The notes: generated by a model not told the origin, from the sequence alone. DNA of 60,716 bases from an uncultured Clostridia bacterium (GCA_934489015.1 CAKSSN010000016.1:1-60716), one strand, 5' to 3'. Positions 1 to 8,860 are shown, counted from the stretch's first letter. Program-made: numbers and translations.

Positions 1-165
1 CCTACGGAGCTAACAAAAAATATAGCAAAAAAGCAATAAGCTCGCAAGCGTTAAAACGAGCGGAGCAAAGCCCCGCCCCTACAGAGCTAACAATATTTGC
101 AAGCAAAAAACCACAAGCGCAAAAAACGGGTGGAGCTTTGCCCCACCCCTACAAAGAAACAAATG
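1..165. repeat. Array of the GTAGGGGCGG-type modular repeat
   Basis: This stretch contains two or three copies of a short palindromic module. One reads GCGGAGCAAAGCCCCGCCCC followed by TACAG, and another reads GGGTGGAGCTTTGCCCCACCCC. They are separated by linkers resembling AAGCGTTAAAACG. The same module and linker recur near 2.4-2.8, 3.2, 13.1, 20.6-20.9 and 58.1-58.3 kb. No coding potential is apparent. Confidence 0.75.
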
Positions 166-199
166 TCACATCAAACCAATCCTTTACGGAGTAACCCTT

Positions 200-2368
200 C
201 TACTTCATTTTCAAATACTCACCCGGCGAAATACCCTCATTTTTCTTAAACATTCTTATAAAGCTCACCGAATTATTATACCCCAGACTTGCCGCAAGGT
301 CCTTAATCAGAATATTTTTATTTTCGTCCATCATCTGTTTTGCCTTTTTAATTCTCGCGTCATTGAGATACGCCTTAAAGCTCGTATTATAATTGCTCCT
401 CAAAAGCCTTGCGATATAGCTCGGCGAAATCGAAAACCTATCCGAAACATCGCCGACCGACACGTCCTTTTGCAGATTATCGTTTATAAACCGTATTATA
501 TCGCTCGCAAGGCCTGACGAATTTGAGGTTATATTTTTTTCCGCAAAGTCGATAATCATTTCAATAATCTGCTTTATAACCGAAAATGCCTCATCCGCGC
601 TCTTTGCCGCACTGATTTCGCGCATTGAGTCAAACCCTGCGCCGAATATATCCTCCTCCGCAGCGTCAAGCTTTGCAAGTATGCGCTTTACGGAAACAAT
701 CATGGCATATTTGAAAACCTCAAGATTTTCGCCATGCTCCCCGACGGACGACAAAAATATATTTTTAAGACAGTAAAGCGCCTTTGTGCCCTCGCCGTTT
801 GCGCAGCAGTCAACAAGCATCGCTTCCGTTTCCGACGGATAAACAAGCTTTTCCCTGCCGTGCGCGGCAATATCGCTCTCCGTTATAATATCCTTTTTGT
901 TGGTAAGACTCTTGTTGTCAAGGCCGAGCGACAAAAAGCGGTAAATATCCGAAATTTTCCTGCCGTCACTGTTCTCGGCCACCGCCGCGCAGATTGAAAC
1001 GCCGAGCGTTCTTCTGACATAATCAATATCCTCCAAAACGCGCTCCTTATCGGCTGTTTTTCTGTCAAAAATTGCGGCGCAGCGGCTTTTGGAAACGGAG
1101 CATACCGCCGCACCCTCATATTCCTCAAAACATTCGCAAAGGCTGTCGCAAACGCTGACCTCCGCGCTGTCCTCTGCTCCAGTATCCATAACGGCAATAA
1201 GGCAGTCGCCCGTTAAAAACTCATAACCGTGCTCCGCCGCGCCCTCGCGCAGCGCTTCACCCCATATAAAGCCGTTTAAAACATCAAATAAAAATTTGTT
1301 TTTTATCGATTTTCGCATATTGCTGTTGTTTTCCATAATATAATCTATCCTGTCGCCGAGCGCTTCAAGCTCATCTATTCCGCTGCCGGAGCTCATTCCG
1401 AGCTTTTTGAATATGCTTCTGAGCGGATAATAGGTATACTTTGCAAGATTTACCGCAATTGCCGCCGCAGCGCCGACAAGTATAACCGAAAGCAGCACCG
1501 CAAACGGTATGTCCGACTTTTTTTCAGACGGAAAGCATTTTACATATATTATGTTTTCCTGCCTGTCCGACGGTGTGAAAAAGCACGACGAGCCGCGCTT
1601 TCCGTCAATATAGCTTATCTCGCCGCTTTCGCGCACCTTGTATTTCCCGGAAATAACCGCTTCGGCGTATTCCTCATTGTAGTCTGAAAATATGTATTTC
1701 ACATCGCCCGTGCAGATATAATTTATGTTATCATTGTTAAAAAACATTATGTAATAAACGCTGTTCGCGCCCGAAAAATCGCGCTTATATACAACCGCAA
1801 CCTTGTCGTCGAGCGAATTTGACGGAACAATATAGCTCTTGCCGCCCGACACGTCAAGCTCGCGCGCCGCCTTTTCGATGTCGATACCGTTTGATTTTGC
1901 ATAGCCCTCTATGCTCTCCGTTTCACCGCCGCCCGTTATCACAATATCGTCGTCAAGGCGCGTCATTGCAATATTTAAATTATAGCCCGCAAAATCCGTT
2001 TGTATACGCTTCATTGTTTTGCTAAGCTCATAGAGCCGCTGAAAATCCATTTTGCCGTACTCGCCGATTTGCTCGTGCGCATAATCGTTCGTCTGCGCAT
2101 ATTCGGAAATAAGCTCGCTTATCATGTCGGTTGTGTCGAAAACTATGTCCGTGTCGCGCTTGAATTTTTCAAGCTGCGTTGTTTTGTTCGCAAAATTTTC
2201 ATAGCTTTCGTCGGCATTGCTGCTTATCATTATCGTGTATGACGCCGCAAGAAATATTCCGGCCAGCAAAATAAAGTAAATCAAAAATATTTTTTTGAAA
2301 TACTTAGGAGATTTGTTGTATAAAAATTCAATTACTCTGATTTTTTCACCCTTGTTTTTTCGCTTCAT
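200..2368 (-). CDS. Membrane-anchored AraC-family transcriptional regulator
   Basis: The 722-residue protein is of the YesN/AraC type, with an extracytoplasmic sensor. A membrane segment lies near residues 26-48 (KIFLIYFILLAGIFLAAS), followed by an extracellular domain of about 235 residues. A second membrane segment is near 287-312. A cytoplasmic linker leads to a C-terminal double helix-turn-helix (about 620-722) with the family signature RIKKAKQMMDENKN and ending ISPGEYLK. The ATG is preceded by GAGGT. Such proteins usually control a neighbouring carbohydrate transport operon; the target is not visible here because the gene is flanked by repeats and deacetylases. The sensed ligand is unknown. 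Confidence 0.85.
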   Translation of the reverse strand: MKRKNKGEKIRVIEFLYNKSPKYFKKIFLIYFILLAGIFLAASYTIMISSNADESYENFANKTTQLEKFKRDTDIVFDTTDMISELISEYAQTNDYAHEQIGEYGKMDFQRLYELSKTMKRIQTDFAGYNLNIAMTRLDDDIVITGGGETESIEGYAKSNGIDIEKAARELDVSGGKSYIVPSNSLDDKVAVVYKRDFSGANSVYYIMFFNNDNINYICTGDVKYIFSDYNEEYAEAVISGKYKVRESGEISYIDGKRGSSCFFTPSDRQENIIYVKCFPSEKKSDIPFAVLLSVILVGAAAAIAVNLAKYTYYPLRSIFKKLGMSSGSGIDELEALGDRIDYIMENNSNMRKSIKNKFLFDVLNGFIWGEALREGAAEHGYEFLTGDCLIAVMDTGAEDSAEVSVCDSLCECFEEYEGAAVCSVSKSRCAAIFDRKTADKERVLEDIDYVRRTLGVSICAAVAENSDGRKISDIYRFLSLGLDNKSLTNKKDIITESDIAAHGREKLVYPSETEAMLVDCCANGEGTKALYCLKNIFLSSVGEHGENLEVFKYAMIVSVKRILAKLDAAEEDIFGAGFDSMREISAAKSADEAFSVIKQIIEMIIDFAEKNITSNSSGLASDIIRFINDNLQKDVSVGDVSDRFSISPSYIARLLRSNYNTSFKAYLNDARIKKAKQMMDENKNILIKDLAASLGYNNSVSFIRMFKKNEGISPGEYLKMK

Positions 2369-2409
2369 CTTTTACCTCGTTTTTTATTTCGGATTTTTTT
2401 ATTTGCTTT

Positions 2410-2775
2410 GTTCACTCTGTAGGGGCGGTTACCCACCGCCCGATTTAACGCTTGCAAATTTCTTATTTATTTGCAACTATTTTATTTTGCTCCGTAGGGG
2501 CGGGGCTCTGCTCCGCCCGATTTAGCGTTTGCAAACATTTGCTTTTTTGCTATTTTTTTTGCTCGCTCCGTAGGGGTGGATATGACCGCTTTATCCGGGC
2601 GCAGCAAAGCCGCGCCCATACTGGATATAACCGATTTGTTCGCACGTAAACAACAGCACCACGTTCCTACCGAGCATTGACCGCCCGTTTTAGCGTTTGC
2701 AAACATTTGCTTTTTCGCCACATTCTTTGCTCGCTCCGTAGGGGCGGTTACTAACCGCCCGCTTTAACACTTGCG
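2410..2775. repeat. Modular GTAGGGGCGG repeat array (about 75-86 bp period)
   Basis: Cores (CCGTAGGGG or CTGTAGGGG) start at about 2417, 2492, 2578 and 2736. Each opens a short inverted repeat such as GGGGCGGTTACCCACCGCCC and is followed by a linker like GATTTAGCGTTTGCAAACAT. The 2578-2736 interval is about twice the usual period and holds a degenerate copy. No gene is seen. Confidence 0.8.
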
Positions 2776-2798
2776 AATTTTTTATTATTTGCGACAAT

Positions 2799-3144
2799 TT
2801 CGGAGTGCAAAAGCCTCCATCTTTGAGGGAGGGGGACCGCTTTAGCGGTGGAAGGAGTAAAAATACAGTATTATAAATTTTGGAATTAGTCAAAATATAT
2901 TTTATTGATACTGTGTTTTATCTCGTCATTTACAGGTGTTCTTTTGTGCGACAAAAGAACCAAAACCGCCGGAAGCCTAAGTACCTCCCGGACCCTGAAC
3001 CGCTTGGGGCACGCCCCAAGACCCCATACAAGCAAAGATTTTCAGTTTTGCATAAATTATTTTAAGCCAATGTGGCAAGAGGTAGTTATATTCTGAATGT
3101 GATACGCTCACAATTTACCGCAGCGATGCGTAAAGCCGCTGCTA
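2799..3144 (-). repeat. Structured dispersed repeat, copy A (inverted)
   Basis: This copy of about 345 bp is in opposite orientation to those at 13276-13620 and 20231-20600. It carries the same ordered landmarks: the GGAGTGCAAAAGCCTCCATC edge, a TTCTTTTGTGCGACAAAAGA hairpin, a CTTGGGGCACGCCCCAAG hairpin and the CCGCAGCGATGCG edge. Sequence between the landmarks is also conserved, for example TTTTGGAATTAGTCAAAATA. Confidence 0.85.
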
Positions 3145-3207
3145 ATTTTTGATTTGCGTTTTATGGTTTTCGACAAAATCCGAAAATGCTATGTAAATTT
3201 GTTTTCT

Positions 3208-3236
3208 CTGTAGGGGTGGGCTCTGCTCCGCCCGTT
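3208..3236. repeat. Single GTAGGGG module
   Basis: An isolated copy of the modular repeat core (CTGTAGGGGTGGGCTCTGCT then CCGCCCG), followed by the TTTTAACATTTGCGGAT linker. Confidence 0.65.
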
Positions 3237-3296
3237 TTAACATTTGCGGATTTTTATCTATCTTTTAATTTAACCACCACCGCAAATATATTTCAT

Positions 3297-3317
3297 ATTA
3301 TCACACAAAGTGATAAT
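3297..3317. other. Perfect inverted repeat ATTATCAC/GTGATAAT
   Basis: An 8-bp stem with a 5-nt loop lies between the repeats and the deacetylase terminator. It could be a protein-binding palindrome or a weak hairpin; there is no run of T next to it. Confidence 0.4.
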
Positions 3318-3340
3318 AATCAAGATAAAATTAAATAAAC

Positions 3341-3383
3341 TCACAAATTGAAATAATTTTTATAAAAACACTTCAATTTGTGA
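3341..3383 (-). terminator. Probable terminator of the PdaA-like gene
   Basis: A 12-bp inverted repeat, TCACAAATTGAA / TTCAATTTGTGA, sits just downstream of the minus-strand deacetylase stop codon. The A-rich sequence at 3384-3390 places a U-run on the gene-proximal side, so the fit to a classical terminator is moderate. Confidence 0.5.
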
Positions 3384-3391
3384 AAAAAATT

Positions 3392-4282
3392 TCAGTTCAG
3401 CTCATCAAGACTTTTAAACACATATCCCTGCTCCCTCGCCGCGTCAATAACGGCGCCGAGCGCCTCTGCATTATCCGCCGAAACGGCATGAAGAAGAATA
3501 ATAGCGCCGCTGTGAAAATAAGGAACAATCTGCGAATACGCATAATCCGCGCCCTTTCTCACATCACGCTCCCAGTCGCGATACGCAAAGCTCCACAAAA
3601 CCGTTTTGTACCCCATATCCGACGCAAAAGTCAAAAGTCTTTCGCTATACTCCCCCTCCGGCGGTCTCATATAAATCATATGACCGCCGAAAATCGCGCT
3701 GTATTCGTCATCGAGCGCTTTAAGCTCCGCTGCCGCCGTACTCAAATCCGATTTTGCAAGGTTCGGATGCTTCATTGTGTGATTTCCGACAATATGCCCC
3801 TCGTCTATCATTCGCCGCACAAGCTCCTGCTCACTCTTTAAATAATGCCCCGTGATGAAAAACGCCGCCTTAACGTCCTTTTCCTTAAGAATGTCGAGAA
3901 TGGAAGCTGTGCAGCCGTTTTCGTAGCCCTCGTCAAACGTAAGATACATCGCCTTTTCATCGCCCGAAGCCATGTAATATGTATTCGTTTTCCCGAAAAG
4001 TTCAATTGTTTTTTTGTCAATATCGGGCGGCGCGCCCTTGTTTTTCTTAAAGCCCCAGCCGATATGGTTTGCCGAAAGCGAATAATATTTCTCGTCCGCC
4101 GCGTTTATGTCAAAATTCAAATTCTGCTCGCCATTCGGCGTCAAATCGGCGCTTTCCGTCACATTTTTTTCCGCCGCCTTAAAATCATTGTTTTCCTCCT
4201 GTGTTTCTCCGGCATTATATACCGCGCCGAGAACAGCCGTTAAAATAACCGCGCATAAAATCGGAATTTTCTTTTTAAGCAT
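3392..4282 (-). CDS. pdaA: PdaA-type polysaccharide deacetylase (delta-lactam-biosynthetic de-N-acetylase)
   Basis: A secreted NodB-fold carbohydrate esterase of family 4. PdaA enzymes remove the acetyl group from N-acetylmuramic acid during muramic-delta-lactam formation in the spore cortex. The start used is the internal ATG at 4282, which has GGAGG eight bases upstream; the ORF extends 13 codons further without an RBS. A hydrophobic signal peptide (IPILCAVILTAVLGAV) is followed by a region with the PdaA-like WGFKKNKG. The metal/catalytic motif is YLTFDEGYENG rather than the usual TFDDGP, which is typical of PdaA. GNHTMKHPNL supplies the metal histidines and MRPPEGEYS is motif 3. It diverges from a second deacetylase. 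Confidence 0.8.
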   Translation of the reverse strand: MLKKKIPILCAVILTAVLGAVYNAGETQEENNDFKAAEKNVTESADLTPNGEQNLNFDINAADEKYYSLSANHIGWGFKKNKGAPPDIDKKTIELFGKTNTYYMASGDEKAMYLTFDEGYENGCTASILDILKEKDVKAAFFITGHYLKSEQELVRRMIDEGHIVGNHTMKHPNLAKSDLSTAAAELKALDDEYSAIFGGHMIYMRPPEGEYSERLLTFASDMGYKTVLWSFAYRDWERDVRKGADYAYSQIVPYFHSGAIILLHAVSADNAEALGAVIDAAREQGYVFKSLDELN

Positions 4283-4402
4283 TGCAAAATCCTCCGCATA
4301 TTGTTTCCCTTTTTTGTACATTTTATGATTTTACGATATGTATTATTACAGCTTTTAATTTATGTGAAATATAAAAATAACATAAATTTTATAAATTTCA
4401 TG

Positions 4403-4431
4403 TTGATTTTTGAAGATTTTTGGTGTATAAT
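4403..4431 (+). promoter_or_regulatory. Sigma-A promoter for the 4464 deacetylase
   Basis: TTGATT at 4403-4408, a 17-bp spacer, and TATAAT at 4426-4431. The predicted start of transcription is about 25 bases before the TTG start codon. Confidence 0.7.
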
Positions 4432-4463
4432 AAAATTAATAAAATCTGCAAGGAGTGTGTGAC

Positions 4464-5414
4464 TTGGCTAATAACGAAAGAAACCGCCTGGAAGAAATAA
4501 AAAAAAGACGAAAACAGCGCGAAAGAGCGAGAATGATCAGAATACTGATTGTTTTGGCTGTATTTGTATTGATTATTGTCGGAATTGTTTCGGCAATAGG
4601 CGCAATAGCCGCGCACATTAAAAATAATGCCGCAAAGGTAAGCCCGACTCCTATTCCCGTTATAAGCGAAAACGTTGAGTCGGCAGCTCCGCAGCCGTCA
4701 GACGAGGCAGATGTTCCGAGCGCGTCGCCCGAGCCGGCGCAGACTCTTCCGCCCGCTTCCGAGCAGAATGATATAATTAAATTTCTCGAATCAACAGCTT
4801 CGGACAAAAAGGTTTGCTACCTCACGTTTGACGACGGACCGAATAATTCAATAACGCCGAAAATCCTCGACACGCTCAGAAAATACAACGTAAAAGCAAC
4901 ATTTTTTGAGGTCGGCTCACTCATTAAGGATAATCCCGATATGGCGCGCCGCGTTTACGAAGAGGGGCACTTGGTTGCGAACCACTCATATACGCATACC
5001 TACAGCAAGCTTTACGCGAGCGGCGATACGTTTACCGAGGAAATCAGAAATTGCGAGGGGCAGATTAAGTCCGTTGTCGGAGATGACTTTTTTCCGCTTG
5101 TCCGCTTTCCCGGCGGAAGCTATAATGCCGGAACATACGGCGAGCAGAAGCAGCAATATAAAGAAATTTTGGCGCAGATGGGCTATTATCAGTGCGACTG
5201 GAACGCGCTCAACGGCGACGCTGAGGGCGGAAGTAAATCCGCAGAGCAGCTTATAGAACGCGTGAAAACCTCGTCAAAGGATAAAAATCAGGTCGTTGTT
5301 TTAATGCATGACGCGGCGAACAAAAAAGCAACAGCCGAAGCACTGCCGAAAATTATTGAATATTTCATGGCAGAGGGCTATGCTTTTTCAAGACTCGATA
5401 AACCGGTTTATTAA
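4464..5414 (+). CDS. Secreted polysaccharide deacetylase (peptidoglycan GlcNAc deacetylase-like)
   Basis: A membrane-anchored CE4 deacetylase. The start is taken as TTG at 4464 because AAGGAG at 4450-4455 is then eight bases away; the alternative GTG at 4455 overlaps that RBS. A lysine/arginine-rich N terminus precedes one membrane anchor (about residues 25-50), then a Pro/Ser/Glu-rich linker (about 55-110). The NodB domain carries CYLTFDDGPNNS, VANHSYTHTYS and RFPGGSYN, and ends with VVVLMHDAA. All expected catalytic and metal residues (Asp-Asp, His-x3-His, distal His) are present. It probably modifies peptidoglycan; the exact substrate cannot be read from the sequence. Confidence 0.85.
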   Translation: MANNERNRLEEIKKRRKQRERARMIRILIVLAVFVLIIVGIVSAIGAIAAHIKNNAAKVSPTPIPVISENVESAAPQPSDEADVPSASPEPAQTLPPASEQNDIIKFLESTASDKKVCYLTFDDGPNNSITPKILDTLRKYNVKATFFEVGSLIKDNPDMARRVYEEGHLVANHSYTHTYSKLYASGDTFTEEIRNCEGQIKSVVGDDFFPLVRFPGGSYNAGTYGEQKQQYKEILAQMGYYQCDWNALNGDAEGGSKSAEQLIERVKTSSKDKNQVVVLMHDAANKKATAEALPKIIEYFMAEGYAFSRLDKPVY

Positions 5415-5556
5415 TTGTGTCATTCGTTTATTGAGATGGAATACAAAAATTTTTATAGAAACGGCAATTTGAGATATTGTTAAAATGATTAAAGATATGT
5501 GTTGACATTTTAAGCGTTTTTTTATCGCATAAAATAAGGGGTTTCAGAGGTCAAAA

Positions 5557-5589
5557 CGGGCAAGGTAATGGTTTTTATTACCTTGCCCG
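5557..5589 (+). terminator. Hairpin downstream of the deacetylase
   Basis: A 13-bp perfect stem, CGGGCAAGGTAAT / ATTACCTTGCCCG, with a 7-nt loop. The downstream T-run is weak (AAAATATAGTTTTC), so it may be an RNA-stabilising hairpin with the true terminator at 5619-5661. Confidence 0.55.
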
Positions 5590-5618
5590 AAAATATAGTT
5601 TTCGCTTTCTACACACAT

Positions 5619-5661
5619 AAAAAATATCGTGATACACAAAACAGGTATCACGATATTTTTT
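5619..5661. terminator. Bidirectional intrinsic terminator
   Basis: A 17-bp stem (AAAAAATATCGTGATAC and its complement) with a 9-nt loop and A/T runs on both sides. It can end the plus-strand deacetylase transcript and the minus-strand SLH cluster, which converge here. Confidence 0.85.
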
Positions 5662-5690
5662 GAGTTTTATAATATAGCCATTTGTGCAAA

Positions 5691-5948
5691 TTATTTCTGA
5701 TCGGATAATAATATTATGTCATATGGTTTTTCGGGGCTTGTATCACGCACAATATATCCGTTGCCGTGTACTCTTGGTTCAGGGATGTCTTTCGGTATGA
5801 TTGTTATATAATTTTTCTTTGGCTTACCGAAATCAAACTTCCATTTTTCGCCTCTGTAAACGCCGTCGTGAAAGCTGTAACCGCCGGCATATACAATAGT
5901 GGATGTTACTGCTGCTACGATGAAAGTTAAAAACCATATTTTTTTCAT
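5691..5948 (-). CDS. Small secreted protein, unknown function
   Basis: An 85-residue protein with a clear signal peptide (MKKIWFLTFIVAAVTSTIVYA) and a short mature domain rich in Lys, Tyr and Pro. I recognise no family. GGAGGTG lies before the ATG. It is the last gene of a minus-strand run after two SLH-domain proteins (59 bases after the previous stop), and a strong terminator follows. An extracellular or cell-wall-associated role is inferred from the signal peptide and neighbours only. Confidence 0.65.
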   Translation of the reverse strand: MKKIWFLTFIVAAVTSTIVYAGGYSFHDGVYRGEKWKFDFGKPKKNYITIIPKDIPEPRVHGNGYIVRDTSPEKPYDIILLSDQK

Positions 5949-6006
5949 TGCCTTTTCACCTCCGATTTAAAGACGGTATCTGCAACAGTGCAAAATAGTT
6001 GCAGTT

Positions 6007-7041
6007 TTACTTATATTCGTAAATTCTTACCAATGTAACAACGGTTTGTTCCAGCGAAAAAGGTGTTTTCGGCGAAAACGTTTCATTGTCTACGCCAATC
6101 ATTATTTTATGCGTTTTCATTGAATATACGCTGTTTTTAGCCCAATCACTGATTGTATTATCATCAGCATACAGTTTTTCTTCATCGGAGTTGTCTGCAT
6201 CCGTTTTATAAACAAACTTAAACAGCCTGTCGAGGATAGTTGCGGCTTCTTCCCGTGAAATAGAATCGTTCGGATAAAATTCCGTTGCCGATTTTCCTTT
6301 TATAATGCCGTTTTCATATAAATATGCCAATTCTCTCTCGTCTTTGTCAACATCGGTAAACGGGTGAGTGCGTTCGATTACATTTATCTGCTCTTTTTCG
6401 TTCAACATTCTGTAAGCCATACGGCAGAAGTCTATTCTTTTAGCGCTTTCGGAAAAATTTAATTCCAGCAAAATAGTCGGAATAAAAGATTTTTCCGCAG
6501 CTTTTGTCACATAGCCCAGCGCCCATTCCGAACATTTGGGAATACCCTCAGCTGCATTTTGATTTATATAGCCGTTTATGCCGGTTTGACATATTTGAAA
6601 TAGTTCATTTGATACGGCGGCGGATTCCGCAACTATATATTCGCAATAATTCGGCTTATCATAATCGGCATACCGACCGAAAAACATTTCGCCGTTTTTG
6701 GTTATGCAAAGATACAGATAGTTTCCTGCTGTGCTTTGCAATGTAATATAATATCTTTCCAACGTCTGTATAACATAAGGGTTTTCTACTTTCTCAATTT
6801 TGTTATTAAATATATTATATTCCGATAAATTCCCGGTCAATACCCATAATTCGTTTTTTCTGTTCGTGTCCTGAATTGTGATTTTATCAAACGCAGCATC
6901 TGCACCTTCCCGATAAATTTCCGAATAATAATTTTTAATATAATCTTTTATGGTATATCCGTTGTCTGCATTTACAGCGGGCAACACAGAACAAAGTAAA
7001 AATATTGAAAGAAAATAAACCGCCACAACTTTTGATTTCAT
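6007..7041 (-). CDS. S-layer-homology domain surface protein
   Basis: A secreted protein of about 344 residues. The start is ATG 7041 with GAGGA eight bases upstream; the ATG at 7056 overlaps that RBS. A signal peptide (about residues 1-26) ending near VNADNG is followed by a unique N-terminal domain of about 180 residues without recognised family. SLH repeats occupy the C terminus: a weak first one (KRIDFCRMAYRML), a second starting FTDVDKDERELAYLYENG with SISREEAATILDRL, and a third containing DWAKNSVYSMK. SLH domains bind pyruvylated secondary cell-wall polymer, so the protein is probably wall-anchored. It lies 28 bases downstream of another SLH gene. Confidence 0.85.
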   Translation of the reverse strand: MKSKVVAVYFLSIFLLCSVLPAVNADNGYTIKDYIKNYYSEIYREGADAAFDKITIQDTNRKNELWVLTGNLSEYNIFNNKIEKVENPYVIQTLERYYITLQSTAGNYLYLCITKNGEMFFGRYADYDKPNYCEYIVAESAAVSNELFQICQTGINGYINQNAAEGIPKCSEWALGYVTKAAEKSFIPTILLELNFSESAKRIDFCRMAYRMLNEKEQINVIERTHPFTDVDKDERELAYLYENGIIKGKSATEFYPNDSISREEAATILDRLFKFVYKTDADNSDEEKLYADDNTISDWAKNSVYSMKTHKIMIGVDNETFSPKTPFSLEQTVVTLVRIYEYK

Positions 7042-7069
7042 TATAACATTCCTCATTTCTTAAAGTTTA

Positions 7070-8107
7070 TCAATTGGTTTTTTCAAGCGTTGCTTTTTCC
7101 AGGTCGATCCGATATTCTCGCTTTTCCTCAATGCCGTCGGTCATATCACTCCACGAGCAATATAAGGATTTTCTGTCGTCTCCGAATTTGAAAGATTCTT
7201 TATTGAAATTGTAGGGGCTTATTTTCCCGAACTGTCCCATTATATCTTTTCTTCCGCCGTTTTTATAAACGATCCAAAAGCCGCTTCTGCCCGAGAAAAA
7301 AGCCGACGCAAATCCGACTTCGACCGAACAGAAATCGTTTTCGCAGCTGTATATGCTTTCATAATTCGGCTGTCCTTTGACGCTTCCGAGCAATTCATCA
7401 TACGACCAAAAGCAAAGGTTGTCTCCGTGATAGCGGCTTTTTATACCGGCTTTTTTGCACAGTCTTACAAACGTTGCATAGCATTGCTCGCGGGTGTAGG
7501 GATTTTTTGGGGCAAAAGTGCCGTCGGGCATACCCTGCATGATATTCAGTGCATAAACCTTTTTCACGGAATCCCTTGCCCAATCGGAAACGCTGTCCGG
7601 ATCCGCTATGTCTGCAACTTCGCTTTCGGGTGCGGGTTTGTCGCTTGCGTACATGGTGCAAACCCTGCTCAGCATCACGGCGGCTTCTTCTCTTGTGATC
7701 GGAGAAAACGGATCGAAAAGATTATTTCCTTTTCCCTTTACAATACCCATTGCCGCCGCCGTCATAATGTAATTTCCATATTCAGAGTCGGCAAGATCGT
7801 CAAACATATTGATCTCGTCCGCCGACACCTTTGACAAGCTTCCGCCGTTTATATATAAATACTGCATATCGCCAAAATCCATATTGTTTTGATAAGCGAC
7901 AAACATCATGGCAGTTACGGCAAATTCTTCTCTTGTGATGTTTTTCTGATAATCCTTTTGCAAATTTTCCGCAACGATCCCAAGCTCGACGGCTTCTTCG
8001 ATTTCGGCTGCCGCCCATTCTGACATATCATTGTCTGCGTTTACAACACAAAGCGTTGTCGTCAAAATCATAGCGGTAATCATTAAAAAGCAAAGTAATT
8101 TCTTCAA
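7070..8107 (-). CDS. S-layer-homology domain surface protein
   Basis: A secreted wall protein of about 345 residues. TTG at 8107 is the likely start because the AAAGGAAG RBS is then well placed; GTG 8116 is too close. A signal peptide (about 1-25, ending VVNADN) is followed by three SLH repeats at the N terminus: MSEWAAAEIEEAVELG, FDDLADSEYGNYIM with ITREEAAVMLSRV, and VSDWARDSVKKVYALN with YTREQCYATFVRL. The C-terminal third (about 220-345) is a unique domain. It differs from the next gene, which carries its SLH repeats at the C terminus, so the two are not simple duplicates. The two were probably co-transcribed. Confidence 0.85.
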   Translation of the reverse strand: MKKLLCFLMITAMILTTTLCVVNADNDMSEWAAAEIEEAVELGIVAENLQKDYQKNITREEFAVTAMMFVAYQNNMDFGDMQYLYINGGSLSKVSADEINMFDDLADSEYGNYIMTAAAMGIVKGKGNNLFDPFSPITREEAAVMLSRVCTMYASDKPAPESEVADIADPDSVSDWARDSVKKVYALNIMQGMPDGTFAPKNPYTREQCYATFVRLCKKAGIKSRYHGDNLCFWSYDELLGSVKGQPNYESIYSCENDFCSVEVGFASAFFSGRSGFWIVYKNGGRKDIMGQFGKISPYNFNKESFKFGDDRKSLYCSWSDMTDGIEEKREYRIDLEKATLEKTN

Positions 8108-8222
8108 TTTACACACTTCCTTTCATTAAAAAATCGTATACTATAACATAATAATTATAACACATATATAAGCATTCTGTAAATATATCTTCGCCAAATT
8201 TGTTTATATGCACAAATAAATT

Positions 8223-8309
8223 CACACCTGATATTCTGAGTCAAACTTGTTTGATACAGAATATCAGGTGTGCAAAAGGGTCACAGGGAAATTGCCTTTT
8301 CCCTGTGAC
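8223..8309. other. Two consecutive strong hairpins
   Basis: Stem 1 pairs 8223-8238 (CACACCTGATATTCTG) with 8257-8272 (16 bp, 18-nt loop). Stem 2 pairs 8280-8291 (GTCACAGGGAAA) with 8298-8309 (12 bp, 6-nt loop). They lie between the start of the SLH cluster and the 3' end of the broken M56 gene. A good T-run is missing, so they may be processed-RNA or protein-binding structures rather than terminators. Confidence 0.6.
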
Positions 8310-8374
8310 AATTTATCAGATTAAATTTTTTCTATCTGTTGATTTTGGGTATTTACTGTATCAAATGACAGTTA

Positions 8375-8860
8375 TTATTTCTTCGAAAAACTTTTTACAA
8401 CCAAAATTCCCTGTTCCCATTTGTATATCGGTCTGTATAACTCAATCTCGTATTCAATGTTATTGCATATATAAGTGGCTGAAACTGTTTCAGCGCCGGC
8501 AAGAGCTGTTATCTTTCCGCCCGAAAGGCCTTGTTTGTCCATAAATTCTAAAATGACAGCATTAGGGTCAAGCCGCCACAGAAAACGTCCGATATCAACT
8601 TCCGCTTGAAGCTTCTTCATTTCTTCATAAGAAAGATGCTCCGCATTTGATTCATCACGAATTAAAATGCGTCATTTCGTGACGGAGCATGTTGTCTAAT
8701 TGTTCGCTTGATAACTCCGTTTTCGGTAAAATCAGCGTTGGTCTGAAAATACCTGTCATAAACGGTGACGCAACATTTTCCCATACCCGAACATTGATTT
8801 TCCTGTCGGTGTACAGAGCCAACATCTCTTTACGTCTTGCACAATAATCTTCAAAACAAA
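8375..8860 (-). pseudogene. Remnant of an M56-family (BlaR1/MecR1-like) membrane peptidase
   Basis: Two pieces in different frames. The upstream piece (to about 8655) reads RRKEMLALYTDRKINVRVWE, SPFMTGIFRPTLILPK and LRHEMTHF. The SPF...P...P and HExxH elements are those of M56 peptidases that cleave cognate repressors. After HEMTHF the frame stops at once. A different frame carries LIRDESNAEHLSYEEMKK and an 81-codon open stretch ending at 8375, which would fit the C-terminal domain. The N-terminal membrane helices are absent, and the segment after HExxH seems deleted as well as shifted. No BlaI-type repressor is adjacent. Confidence 0.65.

Noticed and set aside
4436..4807. Minus-strand ORF opposite the second deacetylase
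   Set aside because: An antisense shadow of the deacetylase linker region, without RBS or domain. The plus-strand gene has a promoter, RBS and complete catalytic motifs.
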